This document shows, in pieces, positions 18,818 to 26,863 of a stretch of 64,000 nt of DNA (the first letter of the stretch is position 1; the number at the start of each line of letters is the position of its first letter). The translations under genes and the position numbers were made by a program. This DNA is from Henriciella sp. (GTDB taxonomy: Bacteria > Pseudomonadota > Alphaproteobacteria > Caulobacterales > Hyphomonadaceae): positions 62,001-126,000 of the forward strand of contig JABSPZ010000009.1 in NCBI GenBank assembly GCA_013213785.1, read 5' to 3'. The notes beneath the pieces are model-generated. The model was not told the DNA's origin and made no database searches. It saw only the letters and a program-made list of their open reading frames with translations.

Positions 18818-19416
18818 TCGCCCTTGATGACATCCACGAGCGCAACAGCTTCATAGCTCGCCCAATCTGCCTCGCCCTCAATCTTTCCGATCTTTAGCCC
18901 GGCATTGTCGTACAGGATGGTGGTCGGAAATCCGCCGCCAGCGCCCATATCATAAACGACGTTCCAACCATCTGGACCGTCTGCGAGCGTGTAAAACTCA
19001 AGCACACCGCCCGAGAGTTGGCGCAGGCGCTGTTTCGCATAGTCAGTGTCTTCTGGAGAATCCACGCTAATGGCGATGACTTTGAAAGCCTCGTCGCCCC
19101 GAGAGGTTTCCAAAGCAGCGAGTGAGGGCATTTCGCGTTCGCACGGGCCGCACCATGTCGCCCAGAAATTGATCAACACCGCTTGGCCCTGAAAATCCTG
19201 AAGAGTCAGGCTATTACCCTCGAGGTCGACGAAAGGCGCCGTCGCGCCAGCGGCGCCGCGATCACTGAGATCGAGTTTTGCCATCTGTCCGATCGCAAGT
19301 TTTGCCACAGGGTCGCGGTTACTTCCCTTTGAACTAGCGCTAAAGACGGCGTAAAGCAGCGCCAACGCGATTCCGGCAAACATGGTTGGGATAGCAAAGC
19401 GCAAGAAACGATCCAT
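18814..19416 (-). CDS. TlpA-family membrane-anchored thiol-disulfide reductase
   Basis: A 200-residue protein with an N-terminal membrane anchor (residues 5-25) and a periplasmic thioredoxin fold. The active site is WCGPC (C89, C92) inside NFWATWCGPCEREMPS, and the cis-proline loop is 'GGFPTTILYD'. TlpA-like proteins reduce disulfides for cytochrome c or cytochrome oxidase maturation. ATG 19416 is chosen because the anchor starts right there; the 32 upstream codons run into argH. It sits head to head with argH (41-base spacer), an arrangement common in alphaproteobacteria. Confidence 0.9.
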   Translation of the reverse strand: MDRFLRFAIPTMFAGIALALLYAVFSASSKGSNRDPVAKLAIGQMAKLDLSDRGAAGATAPFVDLEGNSLTLQDFQGQAVLINFWATWCGPCEREMPSLAALETSRGDEAFKVIAISVDSPEDTDYAKQRLRQLSGGVLEFYTLADGPDGWNVVYDMGAGGGFPTTILYDNAGLKIGKIEGEADWASYEAVALVDVIKGD

Positions 19417-19457
19417 GGGGCGTTCGGCCTCTGAACTAGATGAAATGAGACAGCGAT

Positions 19458-20855
19458 ATGGCGAGTGACAGTTCAAAAGGCCAGAAGATGTGGGGGGGAC
19501 GCTTCGCCGCACAGCCCAGCGATATCATGCAATCCATCAATGCCTCAATCGATGTCGACAAGCGCATGGTGCGTGAGGACATCGCTGGATCGCGGGCCCA
19601 CGCCGACATGTTGGCAGAACAGGACATTATATCCGAGGCTGACAATGAAGCGATCCAAGGCGGCCTCGACCAGATTGTGGATGAGGTTGAGGCGGGCACG
19701 TTTCCATACCGTGTTGAGCTCGAAGATATTCACATGAATGTCGAAGCGCGCCTGAAAGAGATTATTGGTGAGCCCGCTGGGCGACTTCACACCGCTCGCT
19801 CCCGCAATGATCAGGTTGTGACAGATTTTCGCCTATGGACACGCGGCGCGCTGACAGAAGCTCGTCGTAGCTTGAAAGCTTTACAGCGCGAGATGGTCAA
19901 ACGGGCTGGCGAGCACACCGAGACAGTGATGCCTGGCTTCACCCATTTGCAAACGGCGCAACCGGTCACGCTCGGCCATCACTTGCTGGCTTATGTTGAG
20001 ATGATGGAGCGGGACCGCACACGGATGGATGATTGTGCGCGGCGCCTCAATGAAAGCCCGCTCGGATCCGCGGCGCTCGCGGGCACCGGGTTTACGATTG
20101 ATCGTGACGCTACCGCCGAAGCACTTGGGTTTTATCGTCCGATGGCAAATTCACTGGACGCCGTTTCGGCCCGCGACTTTGCGCTTGAAGCGCTCTCGGC
20201 GCTTTCAATCGCTGCCACGCACCTCTCCCGATTGGCGGAGGAAATCGTGCTTTGGACAAGTGCTCAGTTTGCGTTCGCAAAACTCTCTGATGCCTGGTCC
20301 ACAGGCTCTTCGATCATGCCGCAAAAGCGCAACCCTGACGCTGCCGAGCTGATCCGCGCCAAAGCAAGCCTGATCACGGGCCAGTTCGCAGCCCTGCAAG
20401 GGGCGGTCAAAGCGCTGCCGTTGGCCTATGCCAAAGACCTGCAGGACGACAAGCAGCTAACCTTCGCAGCGTTCGATACGTTCAGCCTGTGTGCCGCATC
20501 TATGGCGGGAATGATGGAAACCATCACCTTCAACCGCGAGAATATGCGCGCCGCGGCCGCCAAAGGGTTCTCCACGGCCACCGATCTCGCGGATTGGTTG
20601 GTTCGCGAACTTAAAATGCCATTCCGTGATGCACACCATGTCACCGGCTCTCTTGTGGCGAAAGCTGAGGCAAAAGGGTGCGACTTGCCCGAGCTTAGCC
20701 TGGAAGAGATGCAAGAGGTCGAGCCACGGCTAACAAATGACGTATTTTCGGTGCTGACTGTTGAAGCATCCGCAATGAGCAGGCAAAGCTATGGCGGAAC
20801 ATCTCCGGTCCGTGTGGCCGAACAGGTTGAACAATGGACGCAGCGCCTCGGTTAG
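19458..20855 (+). CDS. argH: Argininosuccinate lyase
   Basis: Last enzyme of arginine synthesis: it splits argininosuccinate into arginine and fumarate in the cytosol. The 465-residue protein has the N-terminal MWGGRF, the catalytic region [21 protein letters not shown] and the fumarase/aspartase superfamily signature [12 protein letters not shown]. Full length. It leads the argH-lptM-lysA-TIGR02302 run, an order conserved in alphaproteobacteria; the next gene begins 22 bases after the stop. Confidence 0.97.
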   Translation: MASDSSKGQKMWGGRFAAQPSDIMQSINASIDVDKRMVREDIAGSRAHADMLAEQDIISEADNEAIQGGLDQIVDEVEAGTFPYRVELEDIHMNVEARLKEIIGEPAGRLHTARSRNDQVVTDFRLWTRGALTEARRSLKALQREMVKRAGEHTETVMPGFTHLQTAQPVTLGHHLLAYVEMMERDRTRMDDCARRLNESPLGSAALAGTGFTIDRDATAEALGFYRPMANSLDAVSARDFALEALSALSIAATHLSRLAEEIVLWTSAQFAFAKLSDAWSTGSSIMPQKRNPDAAELIRAKASLITGQFAALQGAVKALPLAYAKDLQDDKQLTFAAFDTFSLCAASMAGMMETITFNRENMRAAAAKGFSTATDLADWLVRELKMPFRDAHHVTGSLVAKAEAKGCDLPELSLEEMQEVEPRLTNDVFSVLTVEASAMSRQSYGGTSPVRVAEQVEQWTQRLG

Positions 20856-20877
20856 GCGCCAATAAGGAGCGATCCGC

Positions 20878-21150
20878 ATGAAACAAGTGATCAAAACCGC
20901 TTTGGCGATGTCAGTTCTTGCAGGGCTTGCTGGATGCGGTCTGCGTGGTGACCTCGAGCGCCCACCGCCAATCTTCTCTGAACCTCCGACCGAGGAGGCG
21001 CAGCAACCGGTCGACTCTGCAGCTTTGTTTGCAGCTGCAGAGATTGATGAGAACAAAGTCTATTACAATTCCCTAGGCGGTGAGATTCCAAAGCCTGCAC
21101 CGGATACAGATGTGGAAGAGGAAAGCATGGGGGAGGTCAGCCCCGGCTGA
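20878..21150 (+). CDS. lptM: LptM (YifL)-like small lipoprotein
   Basis: A 90-residue lipoprotein with signal MKQVIKTALAMSVLAGLAGC and the LptM/YifL hallmark right after the lipidated cysteine: CGLRGDLERPPP. LptM binds the LptDE translocon in the outer membrane and helps its oxidative maturation (known from E. coli). The rest is an acidic, proline-rich tail. AAGGAG precedes the ATG. Its place between argH and lysA is the usual alphaproteobacterial location. The TGA is nine bases before the lysA start. Confidence 0.85.
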   Translation: MKQVIKTALAMSVLAGLAGCGLRGDLERPPPIFSEPPTEEAQQPVDSAALFAAAEIDENKVYYNSLGGEIPKPAPDTDVEEESMGEVSPG

Positions 21151-21159
21151 TAGTCGCCT

Positions 21160-22425
21160 TTGCATCACTTTAACTATGACCAAGGCCGCCTTCATTGCGA
21201 AGGCGTCGATTTGAATGAGGTTGCCGATCAGGTCGGCACGCCGGTCTATGTCTATTCCACCGCCACTTTGCGCCGACATGCTCGCGTGATCGCAGCCGCA
21301 TTTGACGGCATGGATTGCTTGATTGCCTATTCCGTCAAAGCGAATGGCAATCTGGCCGTCTTGAAGACGCTCGCCAGCGAGGGGTGCGGCGCTGATGTGG
21401 TGAGCGGCGGTGAACTTAAGCGCGCGCTTGCTGCTGGTATTCCAGCGGAACGCATCGTTTTTTCTGGCGTGGGTAAAACCCGGGAAGAGATGGCGCTGGG
21501 GCTGGAGCATGGTATCCACCAATTCAATGTTGAAAGCGGTGCCGAGCTATTGGCTCTGTCGGAAGTCGCGGCGGGTCTCGGCAAGACTGCGCCGGTGGCG
21601 CTGCGCGTAAATCCTGATGTTGCAGCGGGCGGCCATCCAAATATCTCGACCGGTAAAGCAGGCGATAAATTCGGTGTGCCATGGACAGATGCGCCCGGAC
21701 TATATGAACAGATGAAGTCTCTGCCGGGGGTCAAAGCTGTCGGTGTAGACGTTCATATCGGCTCACAGATTGGCGAGCTTGAACCGATGCGCGCGGCCTT
21801 CGAAAAAACTATTGGCCTCGTCAAAACGCTCCGCGAAAGCGGGCATGATCTCACCCGGATCGATCTTGGGGGCGGGCTAGGGATTCCGTATCAAGCCTCT
21901 GACAATCCGGCGCCGCCATCTGATTATGCCGCAATGATCCATGACGTGACGAAAGATCTTGGCCTCCAAGTTGTGTTGGAACCCGGCCGCGTGATCGCTG
22001 GCAATGCAGGCGTTATGGTGACTGAAGTTCTCTATCATAAGCCTGCACCAGACCGGACCTTTATGATTGTCGATGCGGGTATGAATGACTTGATGCGCCC
22101 CGCGCTTTATCAGGCTCACCATGACATCGTGCCCGTCATAGAGCCCGCAGGTGATGGCAATCACGTCGAGTACGATATTGTCGGGCCGATTTGTGAGTCC
22201 ACCGACAAGTTCGCGGCAAAACGTGAAATGCCCGCCGTAGAGCCGGGCGAGCGCATTGCTTTTATGTCATCTGGAGCCTATGGCGCCGTGCTCTCAAGTC
22301 AGTACAATGCAAGACCGCTCGTGGCCGAAGTGCTCGTCGATGGTGACCAGTTCGCCGTGGTCCGACGCCGTCCGAGCTTCGAGCAAATGATTGAACTGGA
22401 GCAGATGCCAGATTGGCTGACCTAA
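21160..22425 (+). CDS. lysA: Diaminopimelate decarboxylase
   Basis: PLP enzyme converting meso-diaminopimelate to lysine, the last lysine-pathway step. The 421-residue protein contains the Schiff-base lysine K60 in AYSVKANGN, the HIGSQIGE motif, GGGLGIPY, EPGR, the catalytic CESTDKF cysteine and MSSGAYGAVLSSQYN. The only start giving the expected N-terminus (HHFNY..G.LH.EGV) is TTG at 21160. No ribosome site is close (GGGAGG is 23 bases away), so translation may be coupled to lptM, which ends nine bases earlier. Confidence 0.95.
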   Translation: MHHFNYDQGRLHCEGVDLNEVADQVGTPVYVYSTATLRRHARVIAAAFDGMDCLIAYSVKANGNLAVLKTLASEGCGADVVSGGELKRALAAGIPAERIVFSGVGKTREEMALGLEHGIHQFNVESGAELLALSEVAAGLGKTAPVALRVNPDVAAGGHPNISTGKAGDKFGVPWTDAPGLYEQMKSLPGVKAVGVDVHIGSQIGELEPMRAAFEKTIGLVKTLRESGHDLTRIDLGGGLGIPYQASDNPAPPSDYAAMIHDVTKDLGLQVVLEPGRVIAGNAGVMVTEVLYHKPAPDRTFMIVDAGMNDLMRPALYQAHHDIVPVIEPAGDGNHVEYDIVGPICESTDKFAAKREMPAVEPGERIAFMSSGAYGAVLSSQYNARPLVAEVLVDGDQFAVVRRRPSFEQMIELEQMPDWLT

Positions 22426-25040
22426 ACCGCATTCCCGGCACCAAACGCCTGATCGACCTGACCTATGGACGGTTAAGGCGGCTTGAGGTTTGGCGGGCAT
22501 GGCGGCCATTCCTCGCATTCGTCACGCTCTTTCTCATCGCTGCCATCGCCGGCGCTTTTGAGCGCGCGCCTGCCGGTCTGGCGGCGATCGCGACGCTCGT
22601 CTTCTTTGTTGGCGCGGCCATTACTGGATGGCGGGGTTTCTCTCGCTACCGAAGCCCAAGCCGCAAAGAAGCGATCACTGCGCTTGATCAGCAATCGGAC
22701 CTGCGGCCACTGACCTCGCTCGCGGACCGGCCCGCCCGGCCGGAGGTCCAAGGTGTCCGGCTTTGGCGTGCGCATGAAGAACGCCTGACTGATGCCGTGC
22801 GGCGCCTTAAAGTTCCGGATTTTAACGCCGTATGGCCAAAACTCGATCCGCTCCGCTTACGGATCATTCTGCCGCTCGCGTTTGCAGCTGTTTTAGCGTT
22901 GAATTTTGACCAGGCGAGTACGCGGCTGAGCCAAGCGCTTGATCCTGATTATGGCAGCCTGTTTGGCGCCGACAATGTGCGCATCGAAGCGTGGATTGCC
23001 CCGCCAGAGCATACCGGGCGGGCGCCTATTTTCCTGAAAACGGACCAAACCGAAGCGCGAGTTCCGACTGGATCTATGATGACGCTTCGGGTTCAAGCCC
23101 CATCAGCACCTAAGCTGCGTATCACTTCGCCAGAAGGGCGGGATAGCTATCGGTTCGAAGCCACGCCAGACGGGGCCTATGAGGCGACGGCGACGATTGC
23201 GGCGGATAGCTCTGTGTCCGTGCATTGGTGGGGAGAACGCAAATCGTGGACGGTCTTCGCCTCTCCAGATGCGGCTCCGGAAGTGCAATTTGTCGATCTA
23301 CCCGTTTTGGGAGAGGGTGACCGAACTGAGTTTAGTTGGACCGTCAGCGACGATTACGGCGTCTCGCGCCTTGAGCTCGCGATCAAACCTGCAGGAGAGG
23401 ACCGCGAGCCAGACCTGGTCGCAGTCGAACTTGGTGGAATCGGCCCGAAAGAAGTGGAGGACGAGTCCAAACTTGACCTGACGCGCAATCGATGGGCGGG
23501 CGCGCAGGTAGACGTCTGGCTGATCGCAACAGATGGGGCAGGGCAGGTGGGTCTCAGTGATCCCTACACCTTTAAACTCCCTGAAAAGCTGCTCCTCCAA
23601 CCTATCGCCAAAGCCATTCAGGACGTGCGGGTGACGGTGTTGAGGGAAGACGACGCTTATGCAGAGCGCGCACCGGCCGTCGATTCAACACAGGCTGGCG
23701 CGTATTACGTGTCCGCCACGCAACGCCTTGATACAGCGCCAGCGGGCGTCCAGCGCGGCGCTATTATGCTTGAAGCAGTCACCTATGAAGCGCCGCGCTA
23801 TTTCAAAGATGTCCTTGTTTATTCAGGTCTTGAAACCGCAAAATATGCTCTCGAAGCGGCTGTTTCGACCGATGAAGCGAAATCAACCGAGCCGCTTCTA
23901 TGGTCGCTCGCTCTGCGCGCGGAGTATGGATCGGCATCGGATGCTTACGCAGCCCTTATGGCCGCGAAGAAAGCGCTTGAAGACGCCCTGAGAGATGGTG
24001 CGAGCGAAGAAGAAATCAGGCGCTTGATGGACGCGTTCAAACAGGCTGCGCAGCGTTATATCGCGGCCAAAATGGCCGAAGCCTTGGCGAATGGTTTGGA
24101 ACCAGCCCCCAACAATGAAGACAGCGCCGAAGGACCAGGCGGATCTGGGCTCGGCGGTCAGGGCTTTTCAGATATGCTGGATGCACTGGAAGACCTGGCG
24201 GAGACAGGAGCGACCGATCAAGCACGGCAATTACTGGCCGATATTACCAACATGCTTGAGAATTTGGAGTTCCAGCAAGGGTCCGGTTCCGGCGAAGGAT
24301 TCCCGGGACTGCCGGGAGAAGGCGGCGAAGGCGACAATCAAGACCTTCCGGAAGAAGAACGCGAGATAAGCGAGACGTTGCAAGAACTCTCTGATCTCTT
24401 GCGGGAGCAGCGGGAGCTAAATGATGAAACGCTCGCCGAGGAGCGCGGTGAACGCGGTCAATCGGGGGGACCACAATCTGGTCAAGGCCAACAGGGCGCT
24501 GAGCCGGGCGAAGGTGACGTGCCGGATTGGATGCAGGGCGATGGCGAAGGCGGATCCCTCGCTGAGCGTCAGCGCGAACTCGCCGACCGCCTCGAAGATC
24601 TAGCGGAAAATGGCATAGGCTCTGGGGAAGAGGGCGAAGGTGAAGGAGGCGGTGGTCTTGTTGATGAAGACATCGCGAATGCGATTGAGCGGTCTCAAAG
24701 GCGTGCCGGAAATGCGCTTGAGAACGGAAATCCGGGCCGGGCCATTCGCAATCAAGATCAAGCGACACGGCAATTGAGAGAACTTGCCGAAGGGCTCGCG
24801 GAAGCGCTCGATCAAGCTCAAGCGGATCGGAACGGTGATCCGCAGCAGGCAGGTCAAACCGCGGACCCGTTTGGTCGGTCTCCCATGGGCGGCGTCGACG
24901 ATAGCAATAGCGTCAACGTCCCCGACGAGGCTGAACGGCAGCGCGCCAAAGATATTCTCGATGAACTACGCCGCCGTTATGATGAGGCCGTCGATGAAGA
25001 CGAGCGTGAATACCTCGAACGGTTACTCGACCGTTTCTAG
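22413..25040 (+). CDS. TIGR02302 family (DUF4175) membrane protein
   Basis: An 875-residue protein of the alphaproteobacterial TIGR02302/DUF4175 family, which habitually follows lysA. Two hydrophobic segments lie near the N-terminus (about residues 32-70) and another near 150. A large extracytoplasmic region follows, with a C-terminal half very rich in Gly/Glu/Gln and helical heptads (residues 540-840), ending RRYDEAVDEDEREYLERLLDRF-like. The only usable start is TTG 22413, which overlaps the lysA stop by 13 bases; no ATG follows for 200 codons. The function of the family is unknown. It overlaps the convergent methyltransferase gene by 18 bases. Confidence 0.88.
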   Translation: MADLNRIPGTKRLIDLTYGRLRRLEVWRAWRPFLAFVTLFLIAAIAGAFERAPAGLAAIATLVFFVGAAITGWRGFSRYRSPSRKEAITALDQQSDLRPLTSLADRPARPEVQGVRLWRAHEERLTDAVRRLKVPDFNAVWPKLDPLRLRIILPLAFAAVLALNFDQASTRLSQALDPDYGSLFGADNVRIEAWIAPPEHTGRAPIFLKTDQTEARVPTGSMMTLRVQAPSAPKLRITSPEGRDSYRFEATPDGAYEATATIAADSSVSVHWWGERKSWTVFASPDAAPEVQFVDLPVLGEGDRTEFSWTVSDDYGVSRLELAIKPAGEDREPDLVAVELGGIGPKEVEDESKLDLTRNRWAGAQVDVWLIATDGAGQVGLSDPYTFKLPEKLLLQPIAKAIQDVRVTVLREDDAYAERAPAVDSTQAGAYYVSATQRLDTAPAGVQRGAIMLEAVTYEAPRYFKDVLVYSGLETAKYALEAAVSTDEAKSTEPLLWSLALRAEYGSASDAYAALMAAKKALEDALRDGASEEEIRRLMDAFKQAAQRYIAAKMAEALANGLEPAPNNEDSAEGPGGSGLGGQGFSDMLDALEDLAETGATDQARQLLADITNMLENLEFQQGSGSGEGFPGLPGEGGEGDNQDLPEEEREISETLQELSDLLREQRELNDETLAEERGERGQSGGPQSGQGQQGAEPGEGDVPDWMQGDGEGGSLAERQRELADRLEDLAENGIGSGEEGEGEGGGGLVDEDIANAIERSQRRAGNALENGNPGRAIRNQDQATRQLRELAEGLAEALDQAQADRNGDPQQAGQTADPFGRSPMGGVDDSNSVNVPDEAERQRAKDILDELRRRYDEAVDEDEREYLERLLDRF

Positions 25041-25937
25041 CGGTTTCACGAATTTCAGGGTCATGCGATCTGACTCACCGATGGCCGCATAGGCCTCTGC
25101 GTCAAACCCTTCTGGCGAATTGCCCTCGCGGTCCGTCGTTGCACTGACCGGTGGCAGCGTCCAAACCCCGAATGGGTGGTCTGCCGTGTCAGCTGGGTTT
25201 GCATTGACTTCGCTGCCTTCAACAAGCTCAAAACCAGCTGCTGCCGCCATGGCTTTGACGAAGTCCTCATGGACATAGCCGGACGCTGCACGCGGATCTT
25301 GCTCTGCGCTGGACGGAAGACGGTGTTCAACAACGCCCACAATGCCGCCTGGCTTCAGCGCGGCATAGGCATCGGTGAAGAATTTTGCAGTATAGTCATT
25401 GCCCATCCAGTTGTGGACATTCCGGAAAGTTAGGACGGCATCCGCGCTGCCTGCTTCAGCCAGCGCACCAGATTCTGCAGAGAACGCACTATATTCGATC
25501 GTTCCGAACAGGTCGGCATCGGCTTCATAAACGGCTTTGAAATCCGCAATACGCTGTTCAATACGGGCGAGGCGATCGCCTTCGAACACGTTTACGTCCC
25601 AAACGGCAGCAATCAGCTGGCCATCCCCCGAGGCGAGGTAGGGTGCGAGGACGTTCGTATACCAGCCGCCGCCGGGCCAGATTTCGACGACAGTGTCGCT
25701 TGGTTCAATTTCGAAGAAAGCCAGAGTTTCGGCTGGGTTGCGCCATGTGTCTCTGGCTTTCTCGTCGTCCGAGCGCCAATCACCTGCGACAGAGTCTGCC
25801 AGGCTAAGCGGGCCCGTTTCAACGGCTTCTGCAGCTGGCGGTGTATCCGCTTCCACTGGCTCCGTTGGGGCCTCTGTACCGCCTGAACAGGCTGCCAAAA
25901 GCAACGCGCTCGCGCTGGCCATCCAAATTGACTTCAT
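25023..25937 (-). CDS. Exported methyltransferase-like lipoprotein (COG4798 type), copy 1
   Basis: A 304-residue protein with a lipoprotein signal (MKSIWMASASALLLAAC) and a class I methyltransferase-like domain. Visible are RNPAETLAFFEI, a SAM-binding motif I equivalent 'VVEIWPGGGWYTNVLAPYL', 'ADAVLTFRNVHNWMG' and 'LKPGGIVGVVEH'. It matches predicted methyltransferases of the COG4798 kind, which oddly carry export signals; whether they bind SAM is unclear. ATG 25937 follows GGAGCA; the 16-codon extension has no support. It is a paralogue of 29628-30626 (shared C-terminal AIGES(D/N)RMTLKF.KP). Confidence 0.82.
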   Translation of the reverse strand: MKSIWMASASALLLAACSGGTEAPTEPVEADTPPAAEAVETGPLSLADSVAGDWRSDDEKARDTWRNPAETLAFFEIEPSDTVVEIWPGGGWYTNVLAPYLASGDGQLIAAVWDVNVFEGDRLARIEQRIADFKAVYEADADLFGTIEYSAFSAESGALAEAGSADAVLTFRNVHNWMGNDYTAKFFTDAYAALKPGGIVGVVEHRLPSSAEQDPRAASGYVHEDFVKAMAAAAGFELVEGSEVNANPADTADHPFGVWTLPPVSATTDREGNSPEGFDAEAYAAIGESDRMTLKFVKPLETVE

Positions 25938-26078
25938 GATTTTGCTCCGAAAAAGGGTTGAATCGAACGGTTCGCGTTTCCACATAACTTGTGTCGCAGC
26001 GCTGCCAAGCAGGTTGTGACCGGAAATTCTGCCAGTGCCGATGGTCGGGCTGGGTCAACAGACACTTCCGAACATCAA

Positions 26079-26134
26079 ACCTCTCGGCTTTGAAGATCGC
26101 CGGAGGTCACAGTTGCTAATGAAAGGACTGTATT
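26079..26134 (+). promoter_or_regulatory. ROSE-type RNA thermometer in the hsp20 leader
   Basis: Two hairpins precede the start codon. The first is ACCTC/bulged T/CGGC (26079-26088) with GCCG-GAGGT (26099-26107). The second pairs 26109-26114 (ACAGTT) and CT (26116-26117) with AGGACTGT (26124-26131), leaving G26115 bulged and a 6-base loop. It buries the AAGGA ribosome site in the UYGCU/AGGA pairing with bulged G that defines ROSE thermometers of alphaproteobacterial small heat-shock genes. The fold is worked out by hand. Confidence 0.75.
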
Positions 26135-26611
26135 ATGAGCACGATTGATCTCACCCCCCTTTATCGCACCATGGTCGGCTTTGACCGTATGGCCAATATG
26201 ATTGACAGCGCGGCTCGTCTCGATGGCGCGCAGGGCTATCCTCCTTACAATATTGAGCGTGTCGCGGATGATGAGTTCGCAATCGAAATCGCCGTCGCCG
26301 GCTTCGGTGAAGAAGACCTCGATATTGAGACCAAAGACGGCCTCTTGACCGTCGCTGGGCGCAAAACACCTGCTGAAGACGCGCCGGAACGTGAGTTCCT
26401 GCATCGCGGCATCGCAGAGCGCGGTTTCTTGCGCCGCTTCCAACTGGCCGATCACGTAATTGTGACCGGAGCTGAGCTTCGAAATGGCCTGCTCCGCGTC
26501 GAGCTTGTTCGTGAGCTTCCTGAGGCAAAGAAGCCAAGAAAGATTGAAATCGGCGCGCCCACGAAAGGCACCAAGCCTAAACTCATAGAAGGCAAAGCCG
26601 ACGCAGCCTAG
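26135..26611 (+). CDS. Small heat-shock protein (Hsp20/IbpA type)
   Basis: A 158-residue ATP-independent chaperone that holds unfolded proteins. The N-terminal LTPLYRTMVGFDRM.NMID and YPPYNIERVADDEFAIEIAVAGF are typical of class A rhizobial/IbpA-like sHsps. The alpha-crystallin domain spans about residues 38-140 and includes GRKTP..., 'FLHRGIAERGFLRRFQLADHV' and 'NGLLRVELVRELPE', then an IEI motif (IxI-type oligomer contact). AAGGA lies 7 bases before the ATG and is sequestered in a ROSE-type hairpin, so translation is probably induced by heat. A terminator follows. Confidence 0.95.
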   Translation: MSTIDLTPLYRTMVGFDRMANMIDSAARLDGAQGYPPYNIERVADDEFAIEIAVAGFGEEDLDIETKDGLLTVAGRKTPAEDAPEREFLHRGIAERGFLRRFQLADHVIVTGAELRNGLLRVELVRELPEAKKPRKIEIGAPTKGTKPKLIEGKADAA

Positions 26612-26636
26612 GTTGAGTGAACTTCTTAAACGTAAG

Positions 26637-26665
26637 CCCCGGGCCGAAACGGTCCGGGGTTTTTT
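26637..26665 (+). terminator. Intrinsic terminator of the hsp20 gene
   Basis: CCCCGGGCC (26637-26645) pairs with GGTCCGGGG (26651-26659), nine pairs including one G-U, with a 5-base loop and six Ts. It is 25 bases past the stop codon. Confidence 0.9.
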
Positions 26666-26719
26666 ACTGTCTCGATTTCTGGTGCGGGCGGGCGAACATG
26701 CGCCTCCTGAAATCTGGGC

Positions 26720-26756
26720 TTGTTTGATCGAGGAAATTATGTAAACTTTTTTACAT
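26720..26756 (+). promoter_or_regulatory. Predicted promoter and operator palindrome of a small RNA
   Basis: TTGTTT (26720-26725), a 16-base spacer and TAAACT (26742-26747) form a plausible promoter with start near 26754. A perfect palindrome ATGTAAA-CTTT-TTTACAT (26739-26756) covers the -10 and start, as expected for a repressor site. The regulator is unknown. It lies downstream of the hsp20 terminator, so it should drive a separate transcript. Confidence 0.45.
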
Positions 26757-26840
26757 TCAGGTATGACGAGCGTCCCCCAAACCAGCGCAGCCTGAATTAA
26801 ATTTTCCCCGCTGATCCCATGTGATCAGCGGGTTTTTTTA
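26754..26840 (+). ncRNA. Predicted ~86-nt trans-acting small RNA
   Basis: Starting just after the predicted promoter, ATTCAGG (26755-26761) pairs perfectly with CCTGAAT (26791-26797). The pair encloses a loop that contains a C-rich, anti-Shine-Dalgarno-like run (TCCCCC at about 26773-26778) flanked by GCG/CGC. An AT-rich single-stranded stretch (TAAATTTT) suitable for Hfq follows, then a perfect 10-bp terminator stem CCCGCTGATC (26806-26815) / GATCAGCGGG (26823-26832) with a 7-T tail. No gene on this strand needs this terminator, because hsp20 already has one. The sRNA call is inference from architecture; no family was recognised. Confidence 0.55.
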
Positions 26841-26863
26841 TAGGTCATTGTCGAGGCGTAAGC

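Noticed and set aside
26739-26795. Tiny open frames in the sRNA region: GAGGAAATT-ATG-TAA at 26739 and a 10-codon frame at 26763
   Set aside because: The first is only a start and stop codon; the second has no properly spaced ribosome site. The region is better explained as a non-coding RNA.
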